Below, piece by piece: positions 53,261 to 62,475 of a DNA stretch of 64,000 bases (positions within the stretch are counted from its first letter, which is position 1; every line of letters begins with the position of its first letter). Position numbers and translations under genes: made by a program. Under the pieces are notes generated by a model. That model did no database searches. It saw nothing but the letters and a program-made list of their open reading frames with translations, and was not told the origin of the DNA. The stretch lies in the NCBI RefSeq assembly GCF_028728065.1, contig NZ_CP117811.1, positions 1,674,001 through 1,738,000 of the forward strand, read 5' to 3'. Source of the stretch: Lentisphaera profundi (lineage in GTDB: Bacteria; Verrucomicrobiota; Lentisphaeria; Lentisphaerales; Lentisphaeraceae).

Positions 53261-53977
53261 TTATTCTGTGAGTGCCGCTGGTTCAACCATTTTTTTCAAT
53301 GCTTGACGCGAGACTTTGCCTATAATTGCCAAGCTCACTAAGGTTGCCGTTATCCCCAGTATAAATACTGAGCGATCAGCTCCTTGACCCAAGTCTAAAC
53401 TTGAGAGATTGGATCCCGCAATTGTCACCAAAATAACTCTTGGTGCCAAGCCGATTGCCGAGCCTAAAATATACTCGCGCTTACGTACTTTCCCCGCAGC
53501 AAGCAATACATTGGTCCCTGCAAAAGGCATAACGGGTGAGAGTCTAATCAAAATCACCATACTCAAGGTCTTCAAGCCTGTGCTTTTTAGCAATTCATTA
53601 TAGATCAAATAAGCTTTAGGTTTTTTCTCTAAAAGACTTAGCAGTTGGTCATCTAAAAAGCGACTAAATAAACTATAGGAAACAATTGAGGCCGAGGTAA
53701 TAGTTAGGATCGCATATGCGGGCCCTACGATCGCACCAAACAAAATTCCCGCAACTAAGGATACCGCATGTGTAGGGATTAAGGATACCCCGGTGAGACT
53801 TACTCCGCAGAGAAAAAATATAAGTAAGCTATAAGGTTGTGACCTTAGAGCTTCCAACCAATGATCCGCACTTGTCGTCAGAGCGATGGCCCCTAGTCCT
53901 GGTCCCACAACTGAAAAGGCCAAGAGTGGTCCAAAATTACCCAAGTCTTGAATAAAAGATTTGATTTTATTAATCAT
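53261..53977 (-). CDS. TVP38/TMEM64 (VTT domain) membrane protein
   Basis: A 238-residue protein with about six hydrophobic segments. The VTT/SNARE-associated domain is seen in LIPTHAVSLVAGILFGAIVGPAYAI and in RLSPVMPFAGTNVLLAAGKVRKREYILGSAIGLAPRVI, the family's re-entrant segments. Members are DedA-like and are linked to lipid scrambling or ion handling in the inner membrane. It stands alone with the same strand as yqeY. Confidence 0.88.
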   Translation of the reverse strand: MINKIKSFIQDLGNFGPLLAFSVVGPGLGAIALTTSADHWLEALRSQPYSLLIFFLCGVSLTGVSLIPTHAVSLVAGILFGAIVGPAYAILTITSASIVSYSLFSRFLDDQLLSLLEKKPKAYLIYNELLKSTGLKTLSMVILIRLSPVMPFAGTNVLLAAGKVRKREYILGSAIGLAPRVILVTIAGSNLSSLDLGQGADRSVFILGITATLVSLAIIGKVSRQALKKMVEPAALTE

Positions 53978-54249
53978 ATTTTCCCGGTATTTCTCGCATT
54001 AAATCCCCCTAACAAAAATGAGGATCACATATATACTGCCTATTGAACAGAAATAAACTCAATGTCACAAAATACTGATCGACTTTACTTTACACAATTA
54101 CTCATGGTCTCATTATTTTAATTAAGCAAGGTAAAGGGCTAACGACCATTAAGTTATTATATATTTATATTCAGTGCAGAGCTAAGAGACTTCAAACTCA
54201 CAGCATTTCTATCAAAATGCTTGAGAAAACAATGCTCTGGGGGACAAAT
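53978..54249. other. Intergenic region, nothing recognised
   Basis: The region up to the terminator and tRNA is AT-rich, with no repeat, RNA or ORF that I can support. Confidence 0.6.
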
Positions 54250-54288
54250 AAAAAGCCTCACTAACTTGATAAGTTAGTGAGGCTTTTT
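54250..54288 (-). terminator. Strong terminator hairpin after tRNA-Arg
   Basis: AAAAAGCCTCACTAACTT and its exact complement form an 18-bp stem with a GAT loop. The A/T flanks let it work in both directions. It lies five bases from the tRNA 3' end on the minus strand. Confidence 0.92.
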
Positions 54289-54292
54289 GAAG

Positions 54293-54366
54293 TACGCCCA
54301 ATAGGATTCGAACCTATGACCTGCTCATTAGAAGTGAGCTGCTCTATCCAGCTGAGCTATGAGCGC
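54293..54366 (-). tRNA. tRNA-Arg (anticodon TCT)
   Basis: The minus strand begins GCGCTCATAGCTCAGCTGG and ends TGGGCGTA. The acceptor arm pairs over seven bases with two wobbles. The D loop has AGCTGGATAG. The anticodon arm is GCTCA-CTTCTAA-TGAGC, anticodon TCT reading AGA. The T loop is TTCGAAT. CCA is not encoded. Confidence 0.95.
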
Positions 54367-54551
54367 TTATGGGCATGAATGTGCAACGAGATGAAAAAAA
54401 AGCAAATCGTAAAAAGTGCTTTTTTGACTTTAAGTTAAGCTTTTTTTGGCTTGAGTAAATCTAGTCAAGCATATTCTTGCTTTTTGCGATTGCTGAGATT
54501 TGAAGCTCTGCTATCTTAGCGGCAATTAATAAGATAATTTTTGAGATAGAA

Positions 54552-54995
54552 ATGGCTATAGAAGATAAAGATAGAATCATTGCAGATCTAGGTAAAATCG
54601 AAGATATTGATGATCGTTTCACTTGGTTAATTAAGTATGGTCGCCAAGCAGGTGATCTCAATGAAGAGACTCGTATTGATAAATTTAAAATTTCTGGTTG
54701 TACTTCGCAGCTATGGCTAGTTCCTGAACTCAAAGCTGGAAAGGTCATTTTTCTAGCTGATAGTGATGCCGCCATCCCCAAAGGTTTAGGTGTGGTCTTT
54801 GCAAAGGTTTACTCGGGCCTGACTCCTGCTGAAGCCATGAGCTTAGATGCGAGTTTCCTTGAAACGGCGGGCCTCAGTGATCATTTATCGATGAATCGCC
54901 GTAATGGTCTAAGTAGCTTGCATAAACAAATTATGCTTTACTGCGCTACTTTTTCTGCTTTGGCCTCACAAGGAATCAACGATTACTCTATTTAG
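54552..54995 (+). CDS. sufE: SufE-family sulfur acceptor
   Basis: A 147-residue protein of usual SufE length. The sulfur-accepting Cys50 lies in KISGCTSQLWL. Upstream DRFTWLIKYGRQ and downstream SLDASFLETAGLSDHLSMNRRNGL are also family-typical. It takes persulfide sulfur from a SufS-type cysteine desulfurase for Fe-S cluster assembly in the cytosol. No other suf gene is in the window, so it is a stand-alone gene here. The start lies soon after the tRNA region. Confidence 0.93.
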   Translation: MAIEDKDRIIADLGKIEDIDDRFTWLIKYGRQAGDLNEETRIDKFKISGCTSQLWLVPELKAGKVIFLADSDAAIPKGLGVVFAKVYSGLTPAEAMSLDASFLETAGLSDHLSMNRRNGLSSLHKQIMLYCATFSALASQGINDYSI

Positions 54996-55018
54996 TTCTT
55001 GCTTTATTAAAGAAGAAC

Positions 55019-55519
55019 TTAGCCTTCTGGGTATTGGCGACAATATTCGTAAACGGCTAATGATGTAGCTGAGGCGACATTATAAGAGTATGGCAAGCCC
55101 CAAACAGGTATTTCCACGGTGTAATCAAGTTGATCGAGACAATCTTGAGAGAGACCTTCGCGTTCCGCTCCCACCACAAGTACACATTTATGAGGGAAGT
55201 CAAAAGTGTGGAGGTTATTAGAATTAGTGGTTTGTTCTAAGCCCACCAATGTGTAACCATCTTGCTTCAACTTCTTGAGTACAGGTGGAAGACTATTTTT
55301 TGTCGTAAGTTGAACTTCCTCAGCGCCATCTCTTGCGATCTTCGCATTAACTTTGGCATTGCCCGTTGCAATCACCTGGGTCACACCTGAACAACCCGCC
55401 ATGCGCATAATTGTAGAAAGGTTGACATGACTACGCAGTGGCGAACAAGCTATTATAAAGGGACGCTCTTGCTTCAGTTCTGTAGGTGGCTTGTGGCGAA
55501 CATGTTCAAATTTTGGCAT
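55019..55519 (-). CDS. SpoU/TrmH-family RNA 2'-O-methyltransferase
   Basis: A 166-residue protein with the SPOUT knot: motif 1 around SPLRSHVNLSTIMRMAGCSG, motif 2 VVGAEREGLS, motif 3 IPVWGLPYSYNVASATSLAVYE. It should methylate a ribose in tRNA or rRNA with AdoMet. There is no extra N-terminal RNA-binding domain, so it is a minimal form. The exact target cannot be told. Confidence 0.92.
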   Translation of the reverse strand: MPKFEHVRHKPPTELKQERPFIIACSPLRSHVNLSTIMRMAGCSGVTQVIATGNAKVNAKIARDGAEEVQLTTKNSLPPVLKKLKQDGYTLVGLEQTTNSNNLHTFDFPHKCVLVVGAEREGLSQDCLDQLDYTVEIPVWGLPYSYNVASATSLAVYEYCRQYPEG

Positions 55520-55549
55520 AGGGTTTCTCGAAAAAGTTGTTGAGTTTAA

Positions 55550-56062
55550 TTATAGTTCTTGATCACAGAGTATTTTCTGTTTCTCTAATTGTTCATTTGC
55601 ATGGCTATATAAATCAAAATAAGCTTTTTTTTCTATTTGTGAAAGAGTTTTATAGTTATCAATCAATTCTCCCCATTGCTTATTTTGTCGACACAAATTT
55701 AAAATCAATTTAAGTTCTGCCGCATTTCCGTAGCTTAACTGAGGTAAGTCTTTATCATCATTCATTAAAGTTGAGCTCAGTAAATAGCCAAGTCTTTTTT
55801 TATCAAAGCCTAAAAAATTCATAAAACGACAGAGGCTCAAAGCCAAACAGTATAAGCCTGTACTTATGGACTGCGAAATCAGTAAAGAACAAAGATAAGG
55901 CATTAGCAAGAAACTGTATAAATAGACAAAAGACGACTGCCTAGAGATAAAAAACATAAGTAAAGATAAAATAAAAAGACCTAAAGCGTAGCTAGAGCTC
56001 TGTTTTCGCAAAGGTAAAAAAACTAATAATAGATAAAAGATTGCGTAAAGAAGGTAGATCAT
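55550..56062 (-). CDS. Small membrane protein of unknown function
   Basis: A 170-residue protein with about three to four N-terminal hydrophobic helices (IYLLYAIFYLLLVFLPL, LGLFILSLLMFFI, FVYLYSFLLMPYLCSLL) and a charged helical C-terminus (NLCRQNKQWGELIDNYKTLSQIEKKAYF). The soluble part is TPR-like in pattern. The family is not recognised. It is divergent from the next gene by 80 bases. Confidence 0.6.
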   Translation of the reverse strand: MIYLLYAIFYLLLVFLPLRKQSSSYALGLFILSLLMFFISRQSSFVYLYSFLLMPYLCSLLISQSISTGLYCLALSLCRFMNFLGFDKKRLGYLLSSTLMNDDKDLPQLSYGNAAELKLILNLCRQNKQWGELIDNYKTLSQIEKKAYFDLYSHANEQLEKQKILCDQEL

Positions 56063-56142
56063 CTTTAAGTTCCGGGTTTTCTGCTTAAGATATAGGGATT
56101 GCCATATTGGCCAATACTAAATCAATTAAACAAAAAGAAAAG

Positions 56143-56691
56143 ATGAAAAACACGGAAAAATCACAGATGGTCTTAGTCAACCCATCTCATCGAATCCTCT
56201 CAGGCTTAGGACTAAGCGCTCTAGGAATGGTCTTAATACAGTTCTGGCGTGAACGCAACCTCAATTTATCTGGTCCTGATTTTATATTATTTTTAGTTAT
56301 ATGCTTCTTCTTTATCACCGCGGCTTATTGCATGTTTTCATGGTCAAAAACCACTTTCATCAAGGGACATAAGAACTTTCACCAAGAGACTTTTCATTTT
56401 GGCTTTTATAAAAAAGTCCGTGAAGGTATTTGTTCTAGCGTTTTCTTTCAACAAACTCCTCAGCTTCGTCCTTCCTATACACTTTTCCTTACTGTCAAAG
56501 GTTCTGATGACCTCATTATTCGCGAAGGACTCAAGAGATCTGACGCTAGAAAGATCGGCAATAATGTTGCCTCCATCTGCGGTCTGCCCAGTCTCCCTGA
56601 CGATCCCGTGGAAGAAGTTCAAAAAACTATCCACAACTTTGATGATGACATTGAGGAAGATGAGTTGGACGAAGACAAATTAGACAATTAA
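56143..56691 (+). CDS. Membrane protein of unknown function, first of a plus-strand gene series
   Basis: I prefer the ATG at 56143 (182 residues) to the in-frame TTG at 56107, because neither has a strong ribosome binding site and ATG is the commoner start. Two hydrophobic helices near residues 20-60 (ILSGLGLSALGMVLIQFW, FILFLVICFFFITAAYCMF) precede a PH-like soluble domain (TLFLTVKGSDDLIIREGL) and a very acidic tail. It is followed within 30 bases by a lipoprotein gene. The family is not recognised. Confidence 0.65.
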   Translation: MKNTEKSQMVLVNPSHRILSGLGLSALGMVLIQFWRERNLNLSGPDFILFLVICFFFITAAYCMFSWSKTTFIKGHKNFHQETFHFGFYKKVREGICSSVFFQQTPQLRPSYTLFLTVKGSDDLIIREGLKRSDARKIGNNVASICGLPSLPDDPVEEVQKTIHNFDDDIEEDELDEDKLDN

Positions 56692-56719
56692 ATTTGAACA
56701 AATAATTTAGGAATAATCA

Positions 56720-57103
56720 ATGATCAAAAACTTTTTACTTTTTACCCTTTTAGCCGCCCTAAGTTTTAGCTGCGTACAAACGCCTGCCAACTTAAAAGAT
56801 GAGAATGGCCAATACATGGCCCGTAATGGCAATATCAATATCCATCTTGATAAGCAGGCCAAAGATTTATTCTATCCCTCACTTCAATATTTAGCTGATG
56901 ATCTTGGAGCGCAGATAACTCACAGCTCTAAAACAAGCTTATCGATCAAGGGTAAATTTGGAAAAGGTTACGAAGTTTCTCTAGAACTTGAACAGAAATT
57001 AGATAACGTTTGCGAGATCCGCATTTATTCGACTCGTCATAAACGACCAGATAATCAATTGAGTGATAAAGTAGCAGCTGAGCTCTTACCCCTACTCCAG
57101 TAA
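56720..57103 (+). CDS. Small lipoprotein (DUF3568-like)
   Basis: A 127-residue protein with lipobox LSFSC (Cys18). The mature ~110 residues alternate in a beta pattern (KTSLSIKGKFGKGYEVSLELEQ ... CEIRIYSTRHKR) like DUF3568 and related envelope lipoproteins. It lies six bases before the kinase, so it is very likely in the same transcript. Its function is unknown. Confidence 0.7.
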   Translation: MIKNFLLFTLLAALSFSCVQTPANLKDENGQYMARNGNINIHLDKQAKDLFYPSLQYLADDLGAQITHSSKTSLSIKGKFGKGYEVSLELEQKLDNVCEIRIYSTRHKRPDNQLSDKVAAELLPLLQ

Positions 57104-57109
57104 TCTTTA

Positions 57110-58429
57110 ATGGAAGCTGTTAAAACAATCTATAACAAAGAACTGGCGGAAGACGACTTCCACAGCAGCTCCCAAGATCATGACTATCTAGATATCTTTG
57201 ACAAGCTCCCCGATTTAAACGATCGTTATCGCGTACGTAAGATCATTGGTCGTGGCGGGAATTCAACGATTGTCAAAGCACGTGACCTGCAACTCGGACG
57301 TAGTGTTGCTTTAAAGATCCTCAAAGACCAATATAAAAAGAAAGTAAAGGTCTCTCAGCGTTTCATCAACGAAGCGCTCATCATGGCCTACATGCAACAC
57401 CCCGGCATCATCCCCGTTTACAACTTGGGGAAAATCGGTAATAATGATGTTTTTTACTCAATGCCTATCATTAGTGGAAAAACCTTACGTGAAATTTATG
57501 ACGAAAAGAATCTAAAAGATCTTTTAAAAATATTCAAAACCACTTGTCATACCTTAGCTTATGCTCATGAGCATAATATAATTCATCGCGATATAAAACC
57601 AGAAAACATCATGGTTGATGAATACGAGCGTGTTTTACTCTTGGACTGGGGCTTAGCTAGGAACCTCAATGAGCAGGAACCACAAGATGACCCTATGCCT
57701 GAAGAAAAGGAACTTAGCCGTTTTGAGGATAAAGGCGATATTCGCTTAACTATGAATGGTGAAATCAGTGGGACTCCGGCCTACATGGCTCCTGAACAAA
57801 CTCTTGGGCTTGGACGCAGCACCAATCGTGGTACAGATGTATTTGCGATGGGAATCATTCTCTACGAGATCCTTTACGGCACCCATCCTTTCACCAATTC
57901 AAACTCGACAAATTTTCGACAAATTTTTAACGAAATCAAAAATACCACGCCTTCTTTTCCTAAACGTGGTCGCGGAGGGAGCTTAATTCACCCTACGCTC
58001 GCGAAAATATGTCGTCGTTGCCTTCATAAAATACCCGACAATCGTTATCAAGACGCGATTCATTTAAGTGAAGAATTAGACAATTTCCACAAAAAAGTAA
58101 AAAAGAATGCACTTATAAAAGCCTTAGTTCTAGTTTGTCTATTTGCGCTTTGCTCATCCGTGACTATTTTCCTTTATCTTAATAGTTACAAATCTGAAGT
58201 AGTGAATAAAGATATGCAAATGCTGTGTATGCTATTGAATCGCTCCAATCCCTCTGATGAGGCTTTAAATGCGGTCCGATTGAAGTTGCAAATGCATAAA
58301 AATGATTTACATAAAGCTGATAAAAACAATTTAAAATTTATTGTTGGCCGACTGCAAGACCTAAGTTCAAAGGGAATTCAGTTTGAGTCATCATTAAAAA
58401 TACTGGAAAAAGGAGCCTCGTTGCCGTGA
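57110..58429 (+). CDS. Membrane Ser/Thr protein kinase (PknB-like)
   Basis: A 439-residue protein with a canonical kinase domain (about 40-330): glycine loop IGRGGNSTIVKA, Lys69 in VALKIL, HRDIKPEN with Asp161, DWG at 179-181 and GTPAYMAPEQ. One transmembrane helix follows (about 335-360, ALVLVCLFALCSSVTIFLYL), with a short ~75-residue periplasmic or external tail and no PASTA repeats. It overlaps the TPR gene by four bases (GTGA). It probably controls envelope-related steps encoded with it. Confidence 0.93.
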   Translation: MEAVKTIYNKELAEDDFHSSSQDHDYLDIFDKLPDLNDRYRVRKIIGRGGNSTIVKARDLQLGRSVALKILKDQYKKKVKVSQRFINEALIMAYMQHPGIIPVYNLGKIGNNDVFYSMPIISGKTLREIYDEKNLKDLLKIFKTTCHTLAYAHEHNIIHRDIKPENIMVDEYERVLLLDWGLARNLNEQEPQDDPMPEEKELSRFEDKGDIRLTMNGEISGTPAYMAPEQTLGLGRSTNRGTDVFAMGIILYEILYGTHPFTNSNSTNFRQIFNEIKNTTPSFPKRGRGGSLIHPTLAKICRRCLHKIPDNRYQDAIHLSEELDNFHKKVKKNALIKALVLVCLFALCSSVTIFLYLNSYKSEVVNKDMQMLCMLLNRSNPSDEALNAVRLKLQMHKNDLHKADKNNLKFIVGRLQDLSSKGIQFESSLKILEKGASLP

Positions 58430-59517
58430 AAAAAATTCTCTTATTGATTCTTATGAGCCATGTAATTTTTGCTCAAACAGTCAATAAAAAAATAGAAGAG
58501 CACTTAGCTTTTGAAAAATACGACCAAGTCATTACCGACGTCGATAATGCTCTTTTGACTGAAACTAATCGTAAACAAATTGCCTCTCTTAAATATTTCA
58601 AAGCGAAAGCCCTCTACCATCAAGGGGAACTCGAAGATGCTTTTAATATTTTAAAAGAATTAGTTGAGGACTACAACTTTGACATTGATTACGAAAAAGT
58701 TCTCAACTTACAGTTTGAGATTTCTAATGCTCGTTATGAAAAAAGTGGTAATTCAAATTTCTTTGGTTCTTCAGCAGAAGCCATACAATTCTATGAAGAC
58801 CTGATTGCTCAAGCCCCCTATTCTAAAGGCGCGGCTACTTCTATGTTGCGCATTGGCATGCTTCAACAAGATGATGACGATGAGATTGCTGCTATGAGTA
58901 CTTACCACAAACTGATCGCGACCTACCCCAAATCTGATGAAGCTGGCTATGCACGAATTTATATTGCTCAGTTTAATATTCGTAGCATGCGAGGCATCTA
59001 TGGTGATCTTGAACTTATGCGAGAAGCTAGAACACAACTTAGGCTCTTTATAAACCAATATAACAAGCACCCTTTATTAACAGAAGCTAAAGATCAAATA
59101 AAAAGCCTTGATGAAGTGGAAGCTGAGCGAACTTTTAATCTTGCTTTATTTTATTTAGATCCAGTTCATTCACGCCCTGCCGCTGCGAAGCGTTATTTAT
59201 ACCGAGTCATTGTTGACTTCCCTGATACAGAAGCCGCTATTGCTGCCGAAGAAAAATTAGCTAAAATTGATAGTAACTACAAAGGTGAACTCAAAACTAA
59301 GCAAATAAGTAGAAAAAAGAATACTGCTCTTCAGAAGACACTTGAACAACAAATTTTCTCACCTTTAGCACCACAAGCTAAGGATCGCTCAACACGACGT
59401 ACAATAGTTCGTCCAGAAGATAGTAACGGTAAATATCTTGTCCCTGTGGAAGATCTAGGCTTGGATTTAGTTCCTCTAGAGAACACTGATACAACAAAGA
59501 AAAAGGATGATAAATAA
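58426..59517 (+). CDS. Secreted TPR protein (BamD/CpoB-like outer membrane assembly type)
   Basis: A 363-residue protein starting with GTG, overlapping the kinase stop. It has a signal peptide (IFAQ near residue 17) with no lipobox Cys. Several TPR-like helical pairs occur, for example AIQFYEDLIAQAPYSKGAATSMLRIGM and AMSTYHKLIATYPKSDEAGYARIYIA, as in BamD/CpoB-type envelope proteins. The C-terminal ~80 residues are basic and disordered. Its stop overlaps the LptE-like start by one base. Confidence 0.75.
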   Translation: MKKILLLILMSHVIFAQTVNKKIEEHLAFEKYDQVITDVDNALLTETNRKQIASLKYFKAKALYHQGELEDAFNILKELVEDYNFDIDYEKVLNLQFEISNARYEKSGNSNFFGSSAEAIQFYEDLIAQAPYSKGAATSMLRIGMLQQDDDDEIAAMSTYHKLIATYPKSDEAGYARIYIAQFNIRSMRGIYGDLELMREARTQLRLFINQYNKHPLLTEAKDQIKSLDEVEAERTFNLALFYLDPVHSRPAAAKRYLYRVIVDFPDTEAAIAAEEKLAKIDSNYKGELKTKQISRKKNTALQKTLEQQIFSPLAPQAKDRSTRRTIVRPEDSNGKYLVPVEDLGLDLVPLENTDTTKKKDDK

Positions 59518-60032
59518 TGATCAAGCGTGTATTCCTAAGTCTTTTATTCGCTCTTATCTTGAGTTCGTGTTCTGGCTATCAAATTGGCGATATTGGGCAC
59601 CCCCAAATTAAGAAAGTCAGTATTGGCAAGATAACAAATTTAAGTAATGAACCAAGACTCTCATTATTTATGATGGCTAAATTAAAAGAAGCTATCCTCC
59701 AAGATGGCACCTATGAATTAGTCAACGCAGGGGAAGGCAAGGCTCACGCCATCATTCAAGGAACTGTCCCCCAATTCACTTATCAGCAACGAGGTTTTTC
59801 TAGAAACGACGATGACAAGGATAACTATCGCGTCGACAACTATCGTGTCACTGTCTCTTTTGACTACGAAGTCGTCACACCAAAAAAACTGCTTATACAA
59901 AAATTCAAACTTAGTGGCCACGGCGAATTCTCGGAAGGCTTAAGTATTGACCAAGATAGAAGAGAAGGCTTGGAAAGAGCTTGTTACAACCTTTCGACAA
60001 AGGTGATCACCCAACTCTCTGAAGGTTGGTAA
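59517..60032 (+). CDS. LptE-like lipoprotein
   Basis: A 171-residue protein with lipobox LILSSCSGY (Cys18), then the pattern IKKVSIGKITNLSNEPRLS and a long beta-rich stretch (NYRVTVSFDYEVV) typical of LptE-family LPS-assembly proteins that plug the LptD barrel. LptD is not in the window. It overlaps ispF by one base (TAATG). The assignment is by pattern, so moderately sure. Confidence 0.75.
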   Translation: MIKRVFLSLLFALILSSCSGYQIGDIGHPQIKKVSIGKITNLSNEPRLSLFMMAKLKEAILQDGTYELVNAGEGKAHAIIQGTVPQFTYQQRGFSRNDDDKDNYRVDNYRVTVSFDYEVVTPKKLLIQKFKLSGHGEFSEGLSIDQDRREGLERACYNLSTKVITQLSEGW

Positions 60033-60520
60033 TGTACCGAGTTGGAACTGGTTTCGATGTCCATCAACTTGTTAGCGGACGTGATTTAATTATTGGTGGA
60101 ATTAAAGTTCCCCATAGCAAAGGCCTCTTGGGCCATTCTGATGCTGATGTTTTGTTGCACGCTATTACGGATGCCGTCTTAGGTGCTCTAGCACTGGGAG
60201 ATATCGGCCAATGGTTTCCTGACACCAAGCAAGAATTTAAGGGCGCTAATAGTGTCGAACTTTTACGATATGTTCTTGAGTCTAAATATTTAGCCCCCTG
60301 GTCCTTAGTGAATCTGGACTGTACGATCATTGCTCAAGAGCCAAAACTAGCTGCCTATATCCCTTCTATGAGACAAGTTGTGGCTAAACTATTTAATGTT
60401 ACTATCAATGATATCTCTATCAAAGCTACCACTTTTGAAAAGATGGGCTCTTTAGGGCGCGCAGAAGGTATTGCTGCACAAGCTAACCTTATGCTACAAA
60501 AAACACCTACGGAGAAATAA
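60032..60520 (+). CDS. ispF: 2-C-methyl-D-erythritol 2,4-cyclodiphosphate synthase
   Basis: I place the start at the ATG at 60032 (162 residues), which begins YRVGTGFDVHQ as in other IspF proteins; a TTG two codons earlier is not needed. Asp9 and His11 bind the metal, HSDADVLLHAITDA is the second conserved block, and KATTFEKMGSLGRAEGIAAQA closes the active site of the trimer. It makes the cyclodiphosphate in the non-mevalonate isoprenoid pathway. It has full length and no fusion to IspD. Confidence 0.96.
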   Translation: MYRVGTGFDVHQLVSGRDLIIGGIKVPHSKGLLGHSDADVLLHAITDAVLGALALGDIGQWFPDTKQEFKGANSVELLRYVLESKYLAPWSLVNLDCTIIAQEPKLAAYIPSMRQVVAKLFNVTINDISIKATTFEKMGSLGRAEGIAAQANLMLQKTPTEK

Positions 60521-60522
60521 TA

Positions 60523-61608
60523 GTGAAAGATTGGTGGACTATATATTTAGCTGCTATGGCGCTGTCTTTTATACTTGCATTAGTCTTCACTGCCATTTGC
60601 CGTAAACTTGCGTGGAAGCTTAATATTCTTGATAAACCTCTCTCGGAAGGCCACAAAATGCATAGTGACGCCACGCCTTTATTAGGTGGTACAGCTGTCT
60701 GCTTGGCCTGGCTCAGCACTTTGCTTGTAGGTCTTTTTGTTGCTCGGAATAAATTGGACTTACTCCCTTCTTCTTATTCAGATATTTTCAGTCGTGGAAA
60801 TCCCGCTCTCAATCAATTTTTTGTTATTGCTTTTTGTGCTGTAAGCTTTGTCATTGTTGGCTTAATAGATGATCGCAAACCCATGTCGGCTAAATTCAAA
60901 CTTTTTCTTCAAGCTCTACTTTGTTTTGGCACTGCATTTGCAGGCTTAAGAGTTTCATTTATCCCAGAACCCTTTTCAGCAAGTTTAGTTACTGGTTTTA
61001 TACTCCTCACTATTCTCAATGCCGTAAACTTCTTAGATAACATGGATGGCCTTTGCTGTGGCGTAGGGGCTATTTGCGCTGGTGCCTTTGCGCTATCGGC
61101 TGGTTTACAAGAGCAATATCTCGTTTCAATTTTAGCTACTGTAACCTGTGGTTCATGCCTCGGCTTCTATCTCTTCAACTGTAATCCAGCAAGTATATTC
61201 TTAGGTGATTCGGGAAGTCATTTCGTGGGCTACATGCTCGGAGTATGCGGTGTCCTAGTGACTTACACATCTGGTGAAGTTCATCAAAGCGGCTATCCCT
61301 TTATTATCCCTTTACTCATTTTAGCTATTCCAATTTTTGATTTAGCATCAGTAATAGTTATTCGTACACGACAAGGCATGCCTGTATATATTGGTGACCA
61401 CAACCATATCTCTCACCGCTTTGTTAAAATGGGTTTTTCTCGTCGCTCATCCGTTTTACTCGTTCACGCTCTCTGTCTGATTATTTGCCTTTCAGGCATC
61501 GCTTTAATCAAGGCCAATATCGCTGTCATGGTGCTCATCCTAAGTCAAGTCATTGCACTTCTTATATTTATGACTATTTTGCACAGCAGACAAAAATTCA
61601 GGAAATAA
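60523..61608 (+). CDS. Undecaprenyl-phosphate sugar-phosphate transferase (WecA/TagO, MraY family)
   Basis: A 361-residue protein with GTG start and about 10-11 membrane helices. Family motifs are visible: the first Asp pair in VGLIDDRKPMSAKFK, NFLDNMDGL, GDSGSHFVGYMLG and the loop GDHNHISHRFV with the HxxH group. It transfers a sugar phosphate (usually GlcNAc-1-phosphate) to undecaprenyl phosphate to start a surface polysaccharide. The gene order, isoprenoid then lipid carrier enzyme, suits cell-envelope synthesis. Confidence 0.92.
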   Translation: MKDWWTIYLAAMALSFILALVFTAICRKLAWKLNILDKPLSEGHKMHSDATPLLGGTAVCLAWLSTLLVGLFVARNKLDLLPSSYSDIFSRGNPALNQFFVIAFCAVSFVIVGLIDDRKPMSAKFKLFLQALLCFGTAFAGLRVSFIPEPFSASLVTGFILLTILNAVNFLDNMDGLCCGVGAICAGAFALSAGLQEQYLVSILATVTCGSCLGFYLFNCNPASIFLGDSGSHFVGYMLGVCGVLVTYTSGEVHQSGYPFIIPLLILAIPIFDLASVIVIRTRQGMPVYIGDHNHISHRFVKMGFSRRSSVLLVHALCLIICLSGIALIKANIAVMVLILSQVIALLIFMTILHSRQKFRK

Positions 61609-61610
61609 AC

Positions 61611-62474
61611 ATGATTACTGACAAGTTAAAAATCGAAATCCAAACGGCTGTCCGAACCGCTCTCATTGAAGATGTTGGTAGTGGTGATGCTACCACTTTA
61701 GGCTGTATTCCCACTGACCTCCATTGCACCGCAAATTTCCTCGCCAAGCAAGATTGTACAATTGCGGGCCTTACAGTGGCTGAAGCTGTATTCAAAGAAC
61801 TCGACGCTTCCTCTAGCTTTGAAATCATCCTCAAGGAAGGTGAGCAATGTAAAAAGGGCGAAATCATGGCCATCGCTAAAGGCAATGCTCGCGCACTCAT
61901 CACTGGTGAGCGTGTCGCCCTTAACTTCCTACAGCACCTTTGTGCGATTGCGACTACAACACATTCTTTTGTTAAAGAGACAGCCGGTAGCAAGGCAAAA
62001 ATTTTAGATACACGAAAAACGACTCCGGGCTTACGCGCACTAGAAAAGTACGCCGTTCTTTGTGGCGGTGGCACGAACCACCGATTTGGCCTTTATGACC
62101 GTATCATGATTAAAGATAATCACCGCGAATTAGCGGCTGCCGAAGGTGCAGGTGGCATTCTACGTTCGGTGCGTTCTTGCCGATTAGCCTTCCCAGAAAT
62201 CGAGATTGAAGTTGAAGCTGACACGCTAGAAGAAGTACAAGAAGCCTTAGACGCCAAAGCTGACTATATTCTTTTAGATAATATGTCAAACGAAGACATG
62301 AAAACGGCTGTTTCAATGACGGGAAACAAATGCATCTTAGAAGCAAGCGGTGGCATCACTCAAGAAAGAGTTGCTGAAGTTGCTGCTACGGGCGTAGATT
62401 ACATTTCTGTGGGCGCCGTAACTCATTCTGCTGGCTCAATTGATATCTCTTTAGAAATCAAACCAGGCGTTTAA
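61611..62474 (+). CDS. nadC: Nicotinate-nucleotide diphosphorylase (carboxylating)
   Basis: A 287-residue protein with ATG at 61611, two bases after the preceding stop. Conserved blocks are ALIEDVGSGDATT at the N-terminus, GERVALNFLQHLCAIATTT, DTRKTTPGLRALEKYAVLCGGGTNHRFGLYDRIMIKDNH and a phosphate-binding barrel end EASGGITQERVAEVAATGVDYISVGAVTHS. It converts quinolinate and PRPP to nicotinate mononucleotide in NAD synthesis. Full length, with no oddities. Confidence 0.97.
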   Translation: MITDKLKIEIQTAVRTALIEDVGSGDATTLGCIPTDLHCTANFLAKQDCTIAGLTVAEAVFKELDASSSFEIILKEGEQCKKGEIMAIAKGNARALITGERVALNFLQHLCAIATTTHSFVKETAGSKAKILDTRKTTPGLRALEKYAVLCGGGTNHRFGLYDRIMIKDNHRELAAAEGAGGILRSVRSCRLAFPEIEIEVEADTLEEVQEALDAKADYILLDNMSNEDMKTAVSMTGNKCILEASGGITQERVAEVAATGVDYISVGAVTHSAGSIDISLEIKPGV

Positions 62475-62475
62475 A

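Noticed and set aside
54394-54427. AAAAAGCA...TGCTTTTT hairpin before sufE as a terminator or leader
   Set aside because: The stem is almost only A-T with a 12-base loop, so it is too weak to call.
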